From contig NZ_JAPDPF010000001.1 in NCBI RefSeq assembly GCF_026283925.1, forward strand, positions 62,001 through 126,000: a stretch of 64,000 bases of DNA, given 5' to 3'. The notes under the pieces are model-generated. The model was not told the DNA's origin. It saw only the letters and a list, made by a program, of their open reading frames with translations, and did no database searches. This DNA is from Dyella halodurans (GTDB taxonomy: Bacteria > Pseudomonadota > Gammaproteobacteria > Xanthomonadales > Rhodanobacteraceae). Below are positions 27,253 through 36,200 of the stretch, piece after piece (position 1 is the first letter of the stretch; every line of letters starts with the position of its first letter). The translations under genes were made by a program, and so were the position numbers.

Positions 27253-27519
27253 CCGCCTATTCTAGGTGATGCGCCACCACGTTCGATCGCCCGCTGGGTT
27301 TTAACGGCGAATTTATGGCGTCTGCGGGGCGCAATGCAGTAGTTTTACCGACTTAAGCTTCGGTCGTATCTGCCGAACTCCTCGCTGCGAAACGGCTTTG
27401 CGGGACTCCTCATCGAGCCCGCGTCGAAGCGCTGCGATCCTCCAAAGACCATGTCAGGGGAAATAACCCTTGAATAACATGGCATTATGTTGTCAAATTT
27501 AACCATTATCTAGGTGCCG
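27253..27519. other. Divergent promoter region of uup and the carboxypeptidase gene
   Basis: 267 bases between divergent starts. The part next to the carboxypeptidase gene (27465-27515) is AT-rich for this genome, with TTGTCAAATTTAACC and TATGTTGTC stretches, and is the likely promoter zone. No defined operator was recognised. Confidence 0.4.
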
Positions 27520-28680
27520 ATGGCGGCGCGAGGGGTCAGGGTGGCCATCAAGATCAAAACACCGAGATGGTTGTCTGCTTGCCGTCAGAGCCTGACTGCA
27601 GCGGCGCTGCTGGCGCTCGCCGCCATCACGGGCGTCGCCCACGCGGGTTATGCGGCCATTGTCGTCAGTGAATCGGATGGTCAGGTGCTGACCGCGGTGA
27701 ATCCTGATGAACCGAATCGCCCTGCGTCCTTGGCGAAGATGATGACGCTTTACCTGACCTTCCAGCAGCTGGAGAGCGGTCAGATCAAGCTCGACCAGGA
27801 GCTGCCGGTGTCGGCGTGGGCGGCGGGTCGGCCACCGACCAAGCTCGATCTGCGCCACGGCCAGACCATTTCGGTCGGCGACTGCATCCTCGGCATGATC
27901 ACCAAGTCGGCCAATGACGCCGCCACGGTGGTGGCCGAAGGCCTGGGCGGCTCCGAAGGCCACTTCGTCGAAATGATGAATGCCCAGGCCCTCAAGCTCG
28001 GCATGACCGGCACGCACTTCGAGAATGCGTCGGGCCTGCCTGATCCGGACGATTCCACCACGGCGCGCGACATGTCCAAGCTGGCCATGGCGCTGTATCA
28101 CGACTTCCCGCAGTACACCCACTACTTCGCCACGACGGAATTCATGTTTCGCGGCAGGCTGGTGCGTGGTCATAACAACCTGATGGAACGTTATCCGGGC
28201 ATGGATGGGCTGAAGACCGGCTTCACCAATGCGTCCGGCTTCAATCTCGCCTCGACGGCCGTCCGCGATGGCCATCGTCTCTTCAGCGTGGTGCTGGGCG
28301 GTCGTACCGCCGCCGCCCGCGACAATCTGATGGCGCGCTTGTTGGATGACGGCTTCGAGGATCGCGCGACCCCCGACTACCTGGTGGCCCGGGCCGGTGG
28401 CGCGACCGGAACCGGCACGGCGCAGAAGATCCTGACGGCGCTGTCGCCCATTGGCACGGCTGAAGCCGAGCCCGCGCCCGTGCCGGAGCGGCATCATCGT
28501 CGCGGCAAGGTAAGCAAGGCCAGCGCCGTGGCAAGTAACAGCTGTATCAAGCGCAAGGGCGCGACCTGCCCCGCAGCGGCCAAGCGTACCCCGGCCAAGA
28601 AGGCGTCCTCGGCTCATTCGCAGCAGGCTCAGGCGAATGCCGAGACCGCGGCCAAGAAACCGGCGAAGACCGAGACCTAG
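27520..28680 (+). CDS. D-alanyl-D-alanine carboxypeptidase (PBP5/6 type)
   Basis: 386 residues. An N-terminal signal sequence (LTAAALLALAAITGVAHA) is followed by a peptidase S11 domain with the active-site triad motifs SLAK (SxxK), SAN (SxN) and KTG in GMDGLKTGFTNASG. It trims the terminal D-Ala from peptidoglycan pentapeptides in the periplasm. After the catalytic domain comes a tail of about 100 residues rich in Lys and Ala (KRTPAKKASSAH, AAKKPAKTET) instead of the usual amphipathic anchor, possibly for binding wall or nucleic acid. ATG 27520 is preferred to GTG 27514. Confidence 0.9.
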   Translation: MAARGVRVAIKIKTPRWLSACRQSLTAAALLALAAITGVAHAGYAAIVVSESDGQVLTAVNPDEPNRPASLAKMMTLYLTFQQLESGQIKLDQELPVSAWAAGRPPTKLDLRHGQTISVGDCILGMITKSANDAATVVAEGLGGSEGHFVEMMNAQALKLGMTGTHFENASGLPDPDDSTTARDMSKLAMALYHDFPQYTHYFATTEFMFRGRLVRGHNNLMERYPGMDGLKTGFTNASGFNLASTAVRDGHRLFSVVLGGRTAAARDNLMARLLDDGFEDRATPDYLVARAGGATGTGTAQKILTALSPIGTAEAEPAPVPERHHRRGKVSKASAVASNSCIKRKGATCPAAAKRTPAKKASSAHSQQAQANAETAAKKPAKTET

Positions 28681-28881
28681 GCACGGCGATAGCTTGCCTC
28701 GCTGCATGCCGCCTGGGGCACGCCGGGCGGTGGTCACAAGACTCAGAACCCGATGGCTTGCGTCGCAGTGCGGCGCCCAGATATCGCATGCCACCGCGGT
28801 GGTACGGGCGCTTTCTATCGGCGGATTCACCCTGCTGCGTGGAGCGGGCGGATTATCCGGACACAACGTATCGCCAAAAGA

Positions 28882-28907
28882 AAACGGGCCGCGTGAGCGG
28901 CCCGTTT
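28882..28907. terminator. Bidirectional terminator
   Basis: Eleven-base inverted repeat AAACGGGCCGC/GCGGCCCGTTT with a GTGA loop, flanked by A-rich and T-rich ends. It lies between the convergent carboxypeptidase and metK genes. Confidence 0.88.
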
Positions 28908-28930
28908 CTGTTTGAAGCATGGCGAGAGGC

Positions 28931-30130
28931 TTACTTCAGCTTGGCATCGGCGCGCAGCGCTTCGGCCTTGTCGGTCTTTTCCCACGAGAACGCGGTGTAG
29001 GTCTTGCCGTCCGGACCCTTCACTTCGTACGGGGTGCGGCCGAAGTGACCGTAGCTGGCGGTCTGCTGGTACATCGGGTGCACCAGGTCGAGCATCTTGA
29101 TGATGCCGTACGGGCGCAGGTCGAAGTGCTTGCGGATCAGCTTTTCGATCTTCTCGTCGGCGATCTTGCCGGTGCCGAAGGTGGTCACCGAAATCGAGGT
29201 CGGCTCGGCCACGCCGATGGCGTAGCTGACCTGCACTTCGCAACGGTCGGCAATGCCGGCGGCCACGATGTTCTTGGCCACGTAGCGAGCGGCGTAGGCT
29301 GCCGAACGATCGACCTTGGACGGATCCTTGCCCGAGAACGCACCACCACCATGACGAGCCCAGCCGCCGTAGGTGTCGACGATGATCTTACGACCGGTCA
29401 GGCCGCAGTCGCCCACCGGGCCGCCGATCACGAACTTGCCGGTCGGGTTGATGTGGAACTTGGTGCCCTTGTGCAGCAGCTTGGCCGGCAGCACGGGCTT
29501 GAGGATGTGCTCGCGCACGGCCTCGATCAGGTCCTTCTGCTTCACGCTCGGGTCGTGCTGGGTCGACAGCACCACGGCGTCGATGGCAGTCGCGACGCCG
29601 TCTTCATAGCGCAGGGTGACCTGGCTCTTCGCGTCCGGGCGCAGCCACGGCAGCGGCGAGTTCTTCTTCTTGCGGACCTTGGCCTGCTGCTCGACCAGGC
29701 GGTGCGAGTAGTAGATCGCCGCCGGCATGTAGTCCTTGGTTTCGTTGGTCGCGTAGCCGAACATCAGGCCCTGGTCGCCAGCGCCCTGTTCTTCCGGCTT
29801 CTTGCGGTCCACGCCCTGGTTGATGTCCGGCGACTGCTTGCCGATCAGGTTCAGCACGCCGCAGGTCTCGCCGTCGAAGCCGACGTCGGAGGAGTCATAG
29901 CCGATGTCGACGATGACCTTGCGGGTCAGCGCTTCCAGGTCGATCCAGGCGCTGGTGGTGATCTCGCCGGCGACGATTGCGACGCCCGTCTTCACCATCG
30001 TTTCGCAAGCCACGCGCGCACGCGGATCCTGCGCGATGATCGCATCGAGGACGGCATCGGAGATCTGGTCGGCGACTTTGTCCGGGTGGCCTTCGGAAAC
30101 CGACTCGGAAGTGAAGAGGAAGTTGCTCAT
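28931..30130 (-). CDS. metK: S-adenosylmethionine synthetase
   Basis: 399 residues, normal length. It makes SAM from methionine and ATP. Signatures are [19 protein letters not shown] (ATP and metal site), [12 protein letters not shown], the gating-loop region, [21 protein letters not shown] and [19 protein letters not shown] (P-loop). AAGGAAGGA precedes the start. Its upstream leader contains a small hairpin (CATGTC and GACATG near 30214-30230) and no recognisable SAM riboswitch. Confidence 0.97.
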   Translation of the reverse strand: MSNFLFTSESVSEGHPDKVADQISDAVLDAIIAQDPRARVACETMVKTGVAIVAGEITTSAWIDLEALTRKVIVDIGYDSSDVGFDGETCGVLNLIGKQSPDINQGVDRKKPEEQGAGDQGLMFGYATNETKDYMPAAIYYSHRLVEQQAKVRKKKNSPLPWLRPDAKSQVTLRYEDGVATAIDAVVLSTQHDPSVKQKDLIEAVREHILKPVLPAKLLHKGTKFHINPTGKFVIGGPVGDCGLTGRKIIVDTYGGWARHGGGAFSGKDPSKVDRSAAYAARYVAKNIVAAGIADRCEVQVSYAIGVAEPTSISVTTFGTGKIADEKIEKLIRKHFDLRPYGIIKMLDLVHPMYQQTASYGHFGRTPYEVKGPDGKTYTAFSWEKTDKAEALRADAKLK

Positions 30131-30422
30131 CGCGGGATATATCCTTCCTTACGGATAGAAAGATGAAAGGGGTGGCGCATGATACACGGGGAACCCCCGT
30201 TTTGCAGCCTCAGCATGTCTGCCGGACATGACGATTTCATGCCGATTCAGCCATTTGGACGGCTTTAAGGCTCGCTGCAAACGCTTCGAACGGCTATCTG
30301 AAGGCGTCTGCCGACCGGCCAGAACCGGCGGAGCATAGCGCAGTGGGATCCCATGGCGGGTGGGAATGGCCAGGGCGGCAATATCGCCGCCCCAGGTGTG
30401 GCGGAGTGACGACCCGGCTGAT

Positions 30423-32252
30423 TTACCCCTGCGAGCGCAATCGGGTGAAGCCATCCTCGCTCCAACTTTCGCTGCCGACGCCGTGGTGCACGAAAAACAG
30501 CCCCTCGGGGTCGTACTTGCGTTTCACCGAGGCCAGCCTGGGATAGTTCGTGCCCCAGAAGGACGCCTGCCAATCGTGCTCGAAGTAGTCACTCTCGGAT
30601 ACATAGGAGCCGGCGCCAGGGGCGGCTTTGAGCAGCGCGGCCATGGCTTGGCCGATGCGTCCCGCCTCGTCGCGCGCATGGGCCAGATCGGGCTCGGCCT
30701 CGGGCATGCCGGGAAAGGCGGGATCGCCTTCGCTGGCGATGATCGCCAGGGCAAACGCATCAAGGGCTTGCGGATTCATCGCCGTATCGCGCGCCAGGGC
30801 CACCGCGTCAGCCGGCGCGCCGGCCAGGCCCTTGTTGAAGTGCAGCGACAAGCCCCAGTGGCGGCTGGCCGCGAACAGGGCGTCGACCAGCGTCGTCTGC
30901 TGGTCGACGCCGAGCAGCGACTGCGGCAACCAGGCCGAACGGTAGCCGTGGATGAATTGCGCCACCTGGCCCTGGTCGCCGGCCCAGAACATGTGATTCC
31001 TTGGGGCGCCGGGGCGACTGTCGGCGACCATCAGGCCGGGCGCATGCTGGCGGAAGAACTCCGCATCCCAGGAATGCCGGGCCGGCAAGGCCAGCACCTG
31101 GATCTCGGAGGTGAAGCGATAGGCCCTGCGCGCACGCACCCAGGCCAGCAAGGGCGCCCAGACCTGTTCCGCGGCAGCCTTGTCCAGGCCCTGGAACACC
31201 ATGGACAGGCGCAGCGTATTGTCGCCGCGAAACACCAGCTGCTCACCCCAGTGCGGATTGAACAGCGCCTCGCGATAGAAGCCGATGACCTGCGCGATCA
31301 GGACGCGGTAGGCCTCGTCGGAATCGGCCTGGATGGCGCCGGATACTCCGCCGAAGCTGTCCGGCAGATCGTGGGTGCGCAGGGTCAAGCGGGTCACCAC
31401 GCCCAGGCTGCCGCCACCGCCGCCCTTGATGCCCCAGAACAGGTCGGCATGCTGGTGCGCGTTGACGACCAGCGCCTTGCCGTCAGCCGTGACAACCTCG
31501 GCTTCGAGCAGTCCGCCCGACGCCGTGCCGAAGTTCTTGGAAAAACTGCCAAAGCCGCCGCTCTGCACCAGGCCTGCCACACCTACCGTGGTGCAGCCGC
31601 CGCCTTGCACGTAGCGCCCGCCCTGGGTAGTGACCGCGTCATAAGCGTCGATCCACAGGGCACCGGCTTGCACGGTCACTGCCGGCAGCGGGGCCTGGAT
31701 GCCTTCGCCGCCCTGTGCCACGAACGCATCGTGCAAGGTCACGGCGTTCATATGCCGCGTCCAGATCAGCAGCGAATCGGGCGAGGCTGAGGTGCCCTGG
31801 TAACTGTGGCCACCACCTTTCACGACCAGGCGCAGGTGATGCTCGCGGGCGAAATTCACCGCCGCGATGACATCCGATGTGTTCTGTGCCGCCACGGCAT
31901 AGGCGCTGGGACGGGAGGTCCAGGCATCGACCCAGCCGCTGGTTTGCGTGAGGGCGGGTTCGTCACCGATGAAAAACGGGTTCTTGATCTGCGCCAGTGC
32001 TTCGCGGCAGCCGTCGTCGTTGGTCAGGCAGCCATCAAACGGTGAACGCAGGCGCTGCAGGCGCCCTCCCACCGCTTGCTTCAATTGCTCCCATTGCGCC
32101 GCCGACGGCCAGGCCGGATCGCCGGGGCGTATGCGCGAGCGTAGCCGGGGGACGGACGCTGGCGCTGCTTTGGTGGTAGCGAAGGCCGGCGACGCCAGCC
32201 AGGTTAATAGCGGCAAGGTCAGGGCGGCCTTCAGCAAATCGCGGCGATGCAT
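30423..32252 (-). CDS. Exported FAD-dependent oxidase, berberine-bridge (BBE) type
   Basis: 609 residues. The N-terminus MHRRDLLKAALTLPLLTWLASPAFA has a twin-arginine type signal. FAD_binding_4 follows, with GGGHSYQG (His is the usual 8-alpha flavin attachment site) and GGGCTTVGVAGLVQSGGFG, where the Cys sits at the position used for the second flavin bond in bicovalent BBE enzymes. The C-terminal BBE motif is NYPRLASVKRKYDPEGLFFVHHG. It probably oxidises a sugar or alcohol in the periplasm; the substrate is unknown. The start at 32252 has GAGGGG upstream; longer starts are less likely. Confidence 0.85.
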   Translation of the reverse strand: MHRRDLLKAALTLPLLTWLASPAFATTKAAPASVPRLRSRIRPGDPAWPSAAQWEQLKQAVGGRLQRLRSPFDGCLTNDDGCREALAQIKNPFFIGDEPALTQTSGWVDAWTSRPSAYAVAAQNTSDVIAAVNFAREHHLRLVVKGGGHSYQGTSASPDSLLIWTRHMNAVTLHDAFVAQGGEGIQAPLPAVTVQAGALWIDAYDAVTTQGGRYVQGGGCTTVGVAGLVQSGGFGSFSKNFGTASGGLLEAEVVTADGKALVVNAHQHADLFWGIKGGGGGSLGVVTRLTLRTHDLPDSFGGVSGAIQADSDEAYRVLIAQVIGFYREALFNPHWGEQLVFRGDNTLRLSMVFQGLDKAAAEQVWAPLLAWVRARRAYRFTSEIQVLALPARHSWDAEFFRQHAPGLMVADSRPGAPRNHMFWAGDQGQVAQFIHGYRSAWLPQSLLGVDQQTTLVDALFAASRHWGLSLHFNKGLAGAPADAVALARDTAMNPQALDAFALAIIASEGDPAFPGMPEAEPDLAHARDEAGRIGQAMAALLKAAPGAGSYVSESDYFEHDWQASFWGTNYPRLASVKRKYDPEGLFFVHHGVGSESWSEDGFTRLRSQG

Positions 32253-32564
32253 GGTTGACCCCTCGTTGATGGAAGTGATCACTTTGCACGGGCCACAAAG
32301 CGCGACAAGCGCAGAGTGATGAGAGACGGCCCGACAGGGATGAACGGTGGGACTGACGGGACAGGAGTGTCGCCTGCGCTATAGCAGCCACGCGTGAACG
32401 CGCTGGCATGAGCAGTCACTTATGGTGTCCCAGCGAATTGATGATGGCGCACGGTGCCGTCCGGGCGTCGGCGTCCTCACCCGGGGACATTCTCCTGCGC
32501 TGCTTTCGCATGAACGTGCTTCCGCGATCAAGTAGCCTGCATCACGTACACCCGAGGGAACGTG
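32253..32564. other. Divergent intergenic region
   Basis: 312 bases between the flavin oxidase and the alpha/beta hydrolase. Short frames exist but none has supporting features. It should contain both promoters; no clear operator or hairpin was seen. Confidence 0.5.
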
Positions 32565-34025
32565 ATGGTCAGATCGGTCTTGGATTCAGGTCGAGTGACG
32601 ACGATTAGCACGAGGCTTACAAAAAAATGGATGGGGCTCGTTGCCGTCTTCTTGCTCCTCGGAATGATTGATCGAGGGGCAAACGCCGACGACGCCTCGG
32701 ATAGCTCGAAAGCACCTGATGCGGCGTTGCTCCATGAACGGGTCATCCACGTTTTTGGCGCCGCGGCAGATCCCATATCGTTGCAGGTGACCTTGTATAC
32801 ACCCAGCGGTGAAGGCCCCTTTCCGCTTGCCGTCATGAATCATGGCGCAACTGGAAACGAGCCGCCCGAGCGGCAGCCTCGGTACCACCTTACGTTTGCG
32901 GCCTACTATTTCCTCTCCCGCGGGTACGCGGTCGCCATGCCGATGATGCGAGGATACGCCGGCTCGGAGGGGCATCTCAGCGCCCATGGCTGCGACGATG
33001 TCGCCACGGGTCTCGACGCTGCGCGTGATATCCAGGCCGTGATCGACTATTTGAAACATCAGCCTTTCATTGACGGTTCCCGCATCGTGGTAGCTGGTCA
33101 GAGTTTTGGTGGCTGGAACGCACTCGCGGTTGGCACGCTGAAAGAGCCTGGCGTCAAGGGATTGGTCAGCTTTGCGGGCGGGATGAGGGCGTCCGACTGT
33201 CACCATCAAGATGAAGCATTGATCCAGGCAGCCGGCACCTTGGGCGGGCGTACGTCCACGCCATCAATCTGGTTTTTTGGCGACAACGACTCGCTGTTTC
33301 CCCCGCCGGTCTCGCGCTCGATGTATGAGCACTATGTGGCGGCCGGCGGACCCGCGGAACTCGTGGCCTATGGTTCGTTCGGAAACGATTCGCACAACAT
33401 GCTGGGCTCAGGCGCAGCGCTTCCCATTTGGGTGCCCAGGGTCGATGCGTTTCTTGGGAGGGTTGGACTACCAAACACGTTGGTGCATGCCGAGTACCTA
33501 CCCACGTCTGCGCCGCCGCCGACCCACTATGCCGCCCTGGATGATGCTCAAGCATTGCCTTACTTGAATGCGAAAGGGCCCCAAGGGGTTGCCTACTATC
33601 GAAAGTTCCTGGAGCGGCCGTTACCGCGAGCCCTGGCCATTGGCACACGGGGGGCTGGTTCTGCGCAAGGAGGATTTGATCCGATCGCGCAGGCATTGAA
33701 ACTGTGCGGTCAGACCAGTAGTGGCTGCCGCCTCTACGTAGTCGACAATGACGTCGTTTGGACACGACCTACACCGGCACCGCTGCCCACCCACTTCGGC
33801 AAGCTTGATGATGAAGAAGCGGTGCCATACCTGAGTACGGAGGGAAGGGCCGGCTACAGGAAATTTCTGTCCATGCCAAGGCCGCGTGCTTTCGCCATAT
33901 CCCCTGATGGCGGGTGGGATGCCGCATCCCTGGGCGAGGACCCAGTAGCCTATGTGCTGGCAAAGTGTGGTCAGCTCCACCACCAGTGTCGTCTTTACGC
34001 CGTCGATGGAGATGTCGTCTGGTAG
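32565..34025 (+). CDS. Secreted alpha/beta hydrolase with duplicated C-terminal domain
   Basis: 486 residues. An N-terminal hydrophobic segment (WMGLVAVFLLLGMIDRGANA) suggests export. A dienelactone-hydrolase-like domain follows, with nucleophile motif GQSFGG, a candidate acid in FFGDNDSLF and His in FGNDSHNML. The last 170 residues hold two copies of one unit, each starting PTH(Y/F)..LDD..A(L/V)PYL and ending CGQ...CRLY(V)(A)VD.DVVW with a conserved Cys pair. ATG 32565 follows GAGGGA. The substrate is unknown, and I have no name for the repeated unit. Confidence 0.82.
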   Translation: MVRSVLDSGRVTTISTRLTKKWMGLVAVFLLLGMIDRGANADDASDSSKAPDAALLHERVIHVFGAAADPISLQVTLYTPSGEGPFPLAVMNHGATGNEPPERQPRYHLTFAAYYFLSRGYAVAMPMMRGYAGSEGHLSAHGCDDVATGLDAARDIQAVIDYLKHQPFIDGSRIVVAGQSFGGWNALAVGTLKEPGVKGLVSFAGGMRASDCHHQDEALIQAAGTLGGRTSTPSIWFFGDNDSLFPPPVSRSMYEHYVAAGGPAELVAYGSFGNDSHNMLGSGAALPIWVPRVDAFLGRVGLPNTLVHAEYLPTSAPPPTHYAALDDAQALPYLNAKGPQGVAYYRKFLERPLPRALAIGTRGAGSAQGGFDPIAQALKLCGQTSSGCRLYVVDNDVVWTRPTPAPLPTHFGKLDDEEAVPYLSTEGRAGYRKFLSMPRPRAFAISPDGGWDAASLGEDPVAYVLAKCGQLHHQCRLYAVDGDVVW

Positions 34026-34229
34026 CGCCCTGATGTCGCCGTCTCCCGATCTTTGCCCAAAAACTGCATCAACTGATGCTGACACGCCCGACTGTTCAAG
34101 CGGTCGGCGTCATGCCGCGATTCCATGGGCCGCTCGACTCCGACGATCGCGATTCAACAGAGCTGTAGAACAGAGTTCGAATCAACGTCCGGTATGGTGC
34201 GCGGAGGTGCCACAACGCCTGCACCTCGC

Positions 34230-35060
34230 TCAATACACCGTCGCCTGTGCCTGCACAAAGCCAAAGAAGAACACCGCGTTGGGGTCGTTGCGTACCGCCT
34301 GCAATTCCCGGCGCATGCCTTCGACGGTCGCCGCATCGACCTTGCCGGTATCGGTCAGTTGGTCCGCGGCCGATAGCAGCAGCTCTTCCCAGAACTCGAT
34401 CATCTGCTTGCGCTTACCGGGTTGCCGGTTATCCAGGTGGAAGCTTTTGACCTCGGTCTGCACATCGCGATAGCCGCCGGCCAGCAGCAGGTTGCCCAGC
34501 TTGGCGCCGATGAACGGATCGCCGCCACTGTCGTACTGGTGGTCGTTGAAGGCCATCCAGTAACGCAGCAGATGGGGCGAGTACGGATCGAGAAAGAACG
34601 ATGAGTTGAGCACTTCGGTTACATAGATGACCGAGCCCGGGCTCAGCACGCGGCGCACTTCGCTGAGCACGCGGGCAGGGCTGGGCATGTGTTCCAGTAC
34701 CCAGCAGAGGTAGGCGCCGTCGAAACTGCGTTCGGCGAAGGGCAGGTCGGTGGCATCGGCGAGTTGCAGCGTATAGCGCGCACTGCACCACGCGGTGGCC
34801 GCCAGGTTCTGTTCGGCCGCCGCGAGCTGGGCGGCGGAGCGGTCCACGCCCGTGACATGCAGATGGGGAAAGCGTCGCAGCAGGATCTCGGTCTGCGCAC
34901 CGACGCCGCAACCCACTTCCAGCAGGCGCGAGGTCTCGCTGTAGTCGATGCGGCTGAACAGCTTGGTCTCGAACATCCGCGCCTGGCGCATCAGGCGCGA
35001 CTGCTCGTCGGAGGAGAAACCGTGGATATACGGAAATTCGCCAGTGACGATGCTGTTCAC
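34230..35060 (-). CDS. Class I SAM-dependent methyltransferase
   Basis: 276 residues. The Rossmann-fold SAM site is LLEVGCGVGAQTEILLRRFP (motif I), with the acidic residue in VTGVDRS, ADATDLPF (motif II) and VLEHMPSPARVLSEVRRVLSPGSVIYVTE (motif III region). Sequence style resembles UbiE/Methyltransf_11 small-molecule methyltransferases. No neighbour indicates the substrate; the lipoprotein esterase gene lies 83 bases upstream on the same strand and might be co-transcribed. Confidence 0.85.
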   Translation of the reverse strand: MNSIVTGEFPYIHGFSSDEQSRLMRQARMFETKLFSRIDYSETSRLLEVGCGVGAQTEILLRRFPHLHVTGVDRSAAQLAAAEQNLAATAWCSARYTLQLADATDLPFAERSFDGAYLCWVLEHMPSPARVLSEVRRVLSPGSVIYVTEVLNSSFFLDPYSPHLLRYWMAFNDHQYDSGGDPFIGAKLGNLLLAGGYRDVQTEVKSFHLDNRQPGKRKQMIEFWEELLLSAADQLTDTGKVDAATVEGMRRELQAVRNDPNAVFFFGFVQAQATVY

Positions 35061-35143
35061 GATGGCAGTCCTTTGGTGGGAGCGCGACCAAGTCGGAAAC
35101 GCTACAACGTTGGCTGTCTACGTCAAGTCGCCGTTGAGCTTGC

Positions 35144-36115
35144 TCAGTGACCGCTGACACAGGCGCTCCCCGCGCAGGCCGCCGCCGATCCCTGGGGGTC
35201 GTTTTGCCGCGCTGCCGGGTGCGAGCGGATGAAGGCAAGAACGTCAGCCAACGTAGGCGCGTCGCTTCGCAAGGGGCGGGACAAGGCAAACAGGACCGCT
35301 TCGTGTCCCAGGCCGGGATATAACTTGAGCGTCACGTCTTCGTGGTGGGCTTGCATCGTCCGGGTCAGCGAGATCGCGTTGGACGGCTCGACCTCGTGAT
35401 CGTTGCTGCCTTGCAGTAGCAACATGGGCGGCTCGGCCCCATCAACATGCAAAACCGGCTGGGCCCTCTTCTGTTCCTCCATCGTACGGCCGAACATACC
35501 GAGCATATCCGTTTCATTGGCCGCGATCGGCATGAAGTCGTAGCAGCCAGCCAGGCCGATAAAGCCGGCCAGGTCCGACGGGTGGATACCGTAGGCGCCC
35601 AACCACTGCGGATCGGTAGCCACCAGGGCGGCGATCTGGCCACCAGCCGAGTGCCCCATGACGAAGATGTCGTCCGGCGTTCCGCCCAGTTCGCTGGCAT
35701 GCTGATGCGCCCAGGCCACCGCTCGCGCGGCATCCTGCATGAAGCCGTCCATGCGCACCTGGGGATATTTGCGGTAATCGGGGATCACGACGATCACGCC
35801 CTGCGCCGACAGCGCCGTACCCACGAAGCGATACCAGGCACGCTCGCCACGCATCCAGTCGCCGCCGTAGAAGAACACCACGATCGGCGCGTGCTCCGCG
35901 TGCACGGGCGCATAGATATCCAGCGCGAGCTGGTGATCGGCATCGAAAACGATGCTGTGCTGCTGCTCGATGTGCTTGTGCTGATCGGTGGCATTGAGCC
36001 CGGCGAACAGGGTGGCTTCGCAGCCGCTCAGCAGCAAGACGGCGCCCAGTACGAGCAGTCGACCAAGACGGACGAACCGCTGGTGCTGGATACGTCGATG
36101 GCGGCACTGAATCAT
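35144..36115 (-). CDS. Alpha/beta hydrolase lipoprotein (esterase/lipase family)
   Basis: 323 residues. A signal peptide ends in a lipobox (VLLLSGC), so it should be a lipoprotein. The fold is hormone-sensitive-lipase/BD-FAE-like: the oxyanion segment VVFFYGGDW, nucleophile elbow GHSAGG, acid in LLQGSNDHEVEP and His in YPGLGHEAVLF. It probably cleaves small esters at the envelope. The start ATG 36115 is the first in frame; a shorter start is possible because the N-terminus before the hydrophobic core is long and basic. Confidence 0.85.
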   Translation of the reverse strand: MIQCRHRRIQHQRFVRLGRLLVLGAVLLLSGCEATLFAGLNATDQHKHIEQQHSIVFDADHQLALDIYAPVHAEHAPIVVFFYGGDWMRGERAWYRFVGTALSAQGVIVVIPDYRKYPQVRMDGFMQDAARAVAWAHQHASELGGTPDDIFVMGHSAGGQIAALVATDPQWLGAYGIHPSDLAGFIGLAGCYDFMPIAANETDMLGMFGRTMEEQKRAQPVLHVDGAEPPMLLLQGSNDHEVEPSNAISLTRTMQAHHEDVTLKLYPGLGHEAVLFALSRPLRSDAPTLADVLAFIRSHPAARQNDPQGSAAACAGSACVSGH

Positions 36116-36200
36116 GAAGAGGAGCGCATGCGGCAGAGCGCCGATGATGCATCAGGGCTGCGCGCAAGGGTTTGCGATCGCTGCGTGCGATCGCGAGGTT

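Noticed and set aside
30131-30422. SAM riboswitch upstream of metK
   Set aside because: The leader has only small hairpins and none of the conserved core of the SAM riboswitch classes I know.
34150-34200. A tRNA T-loop-like string (GTTCGAATC) after the hydrolase gene
   Set aside because: No acceptor, D or anticodon arm can be paired around it.
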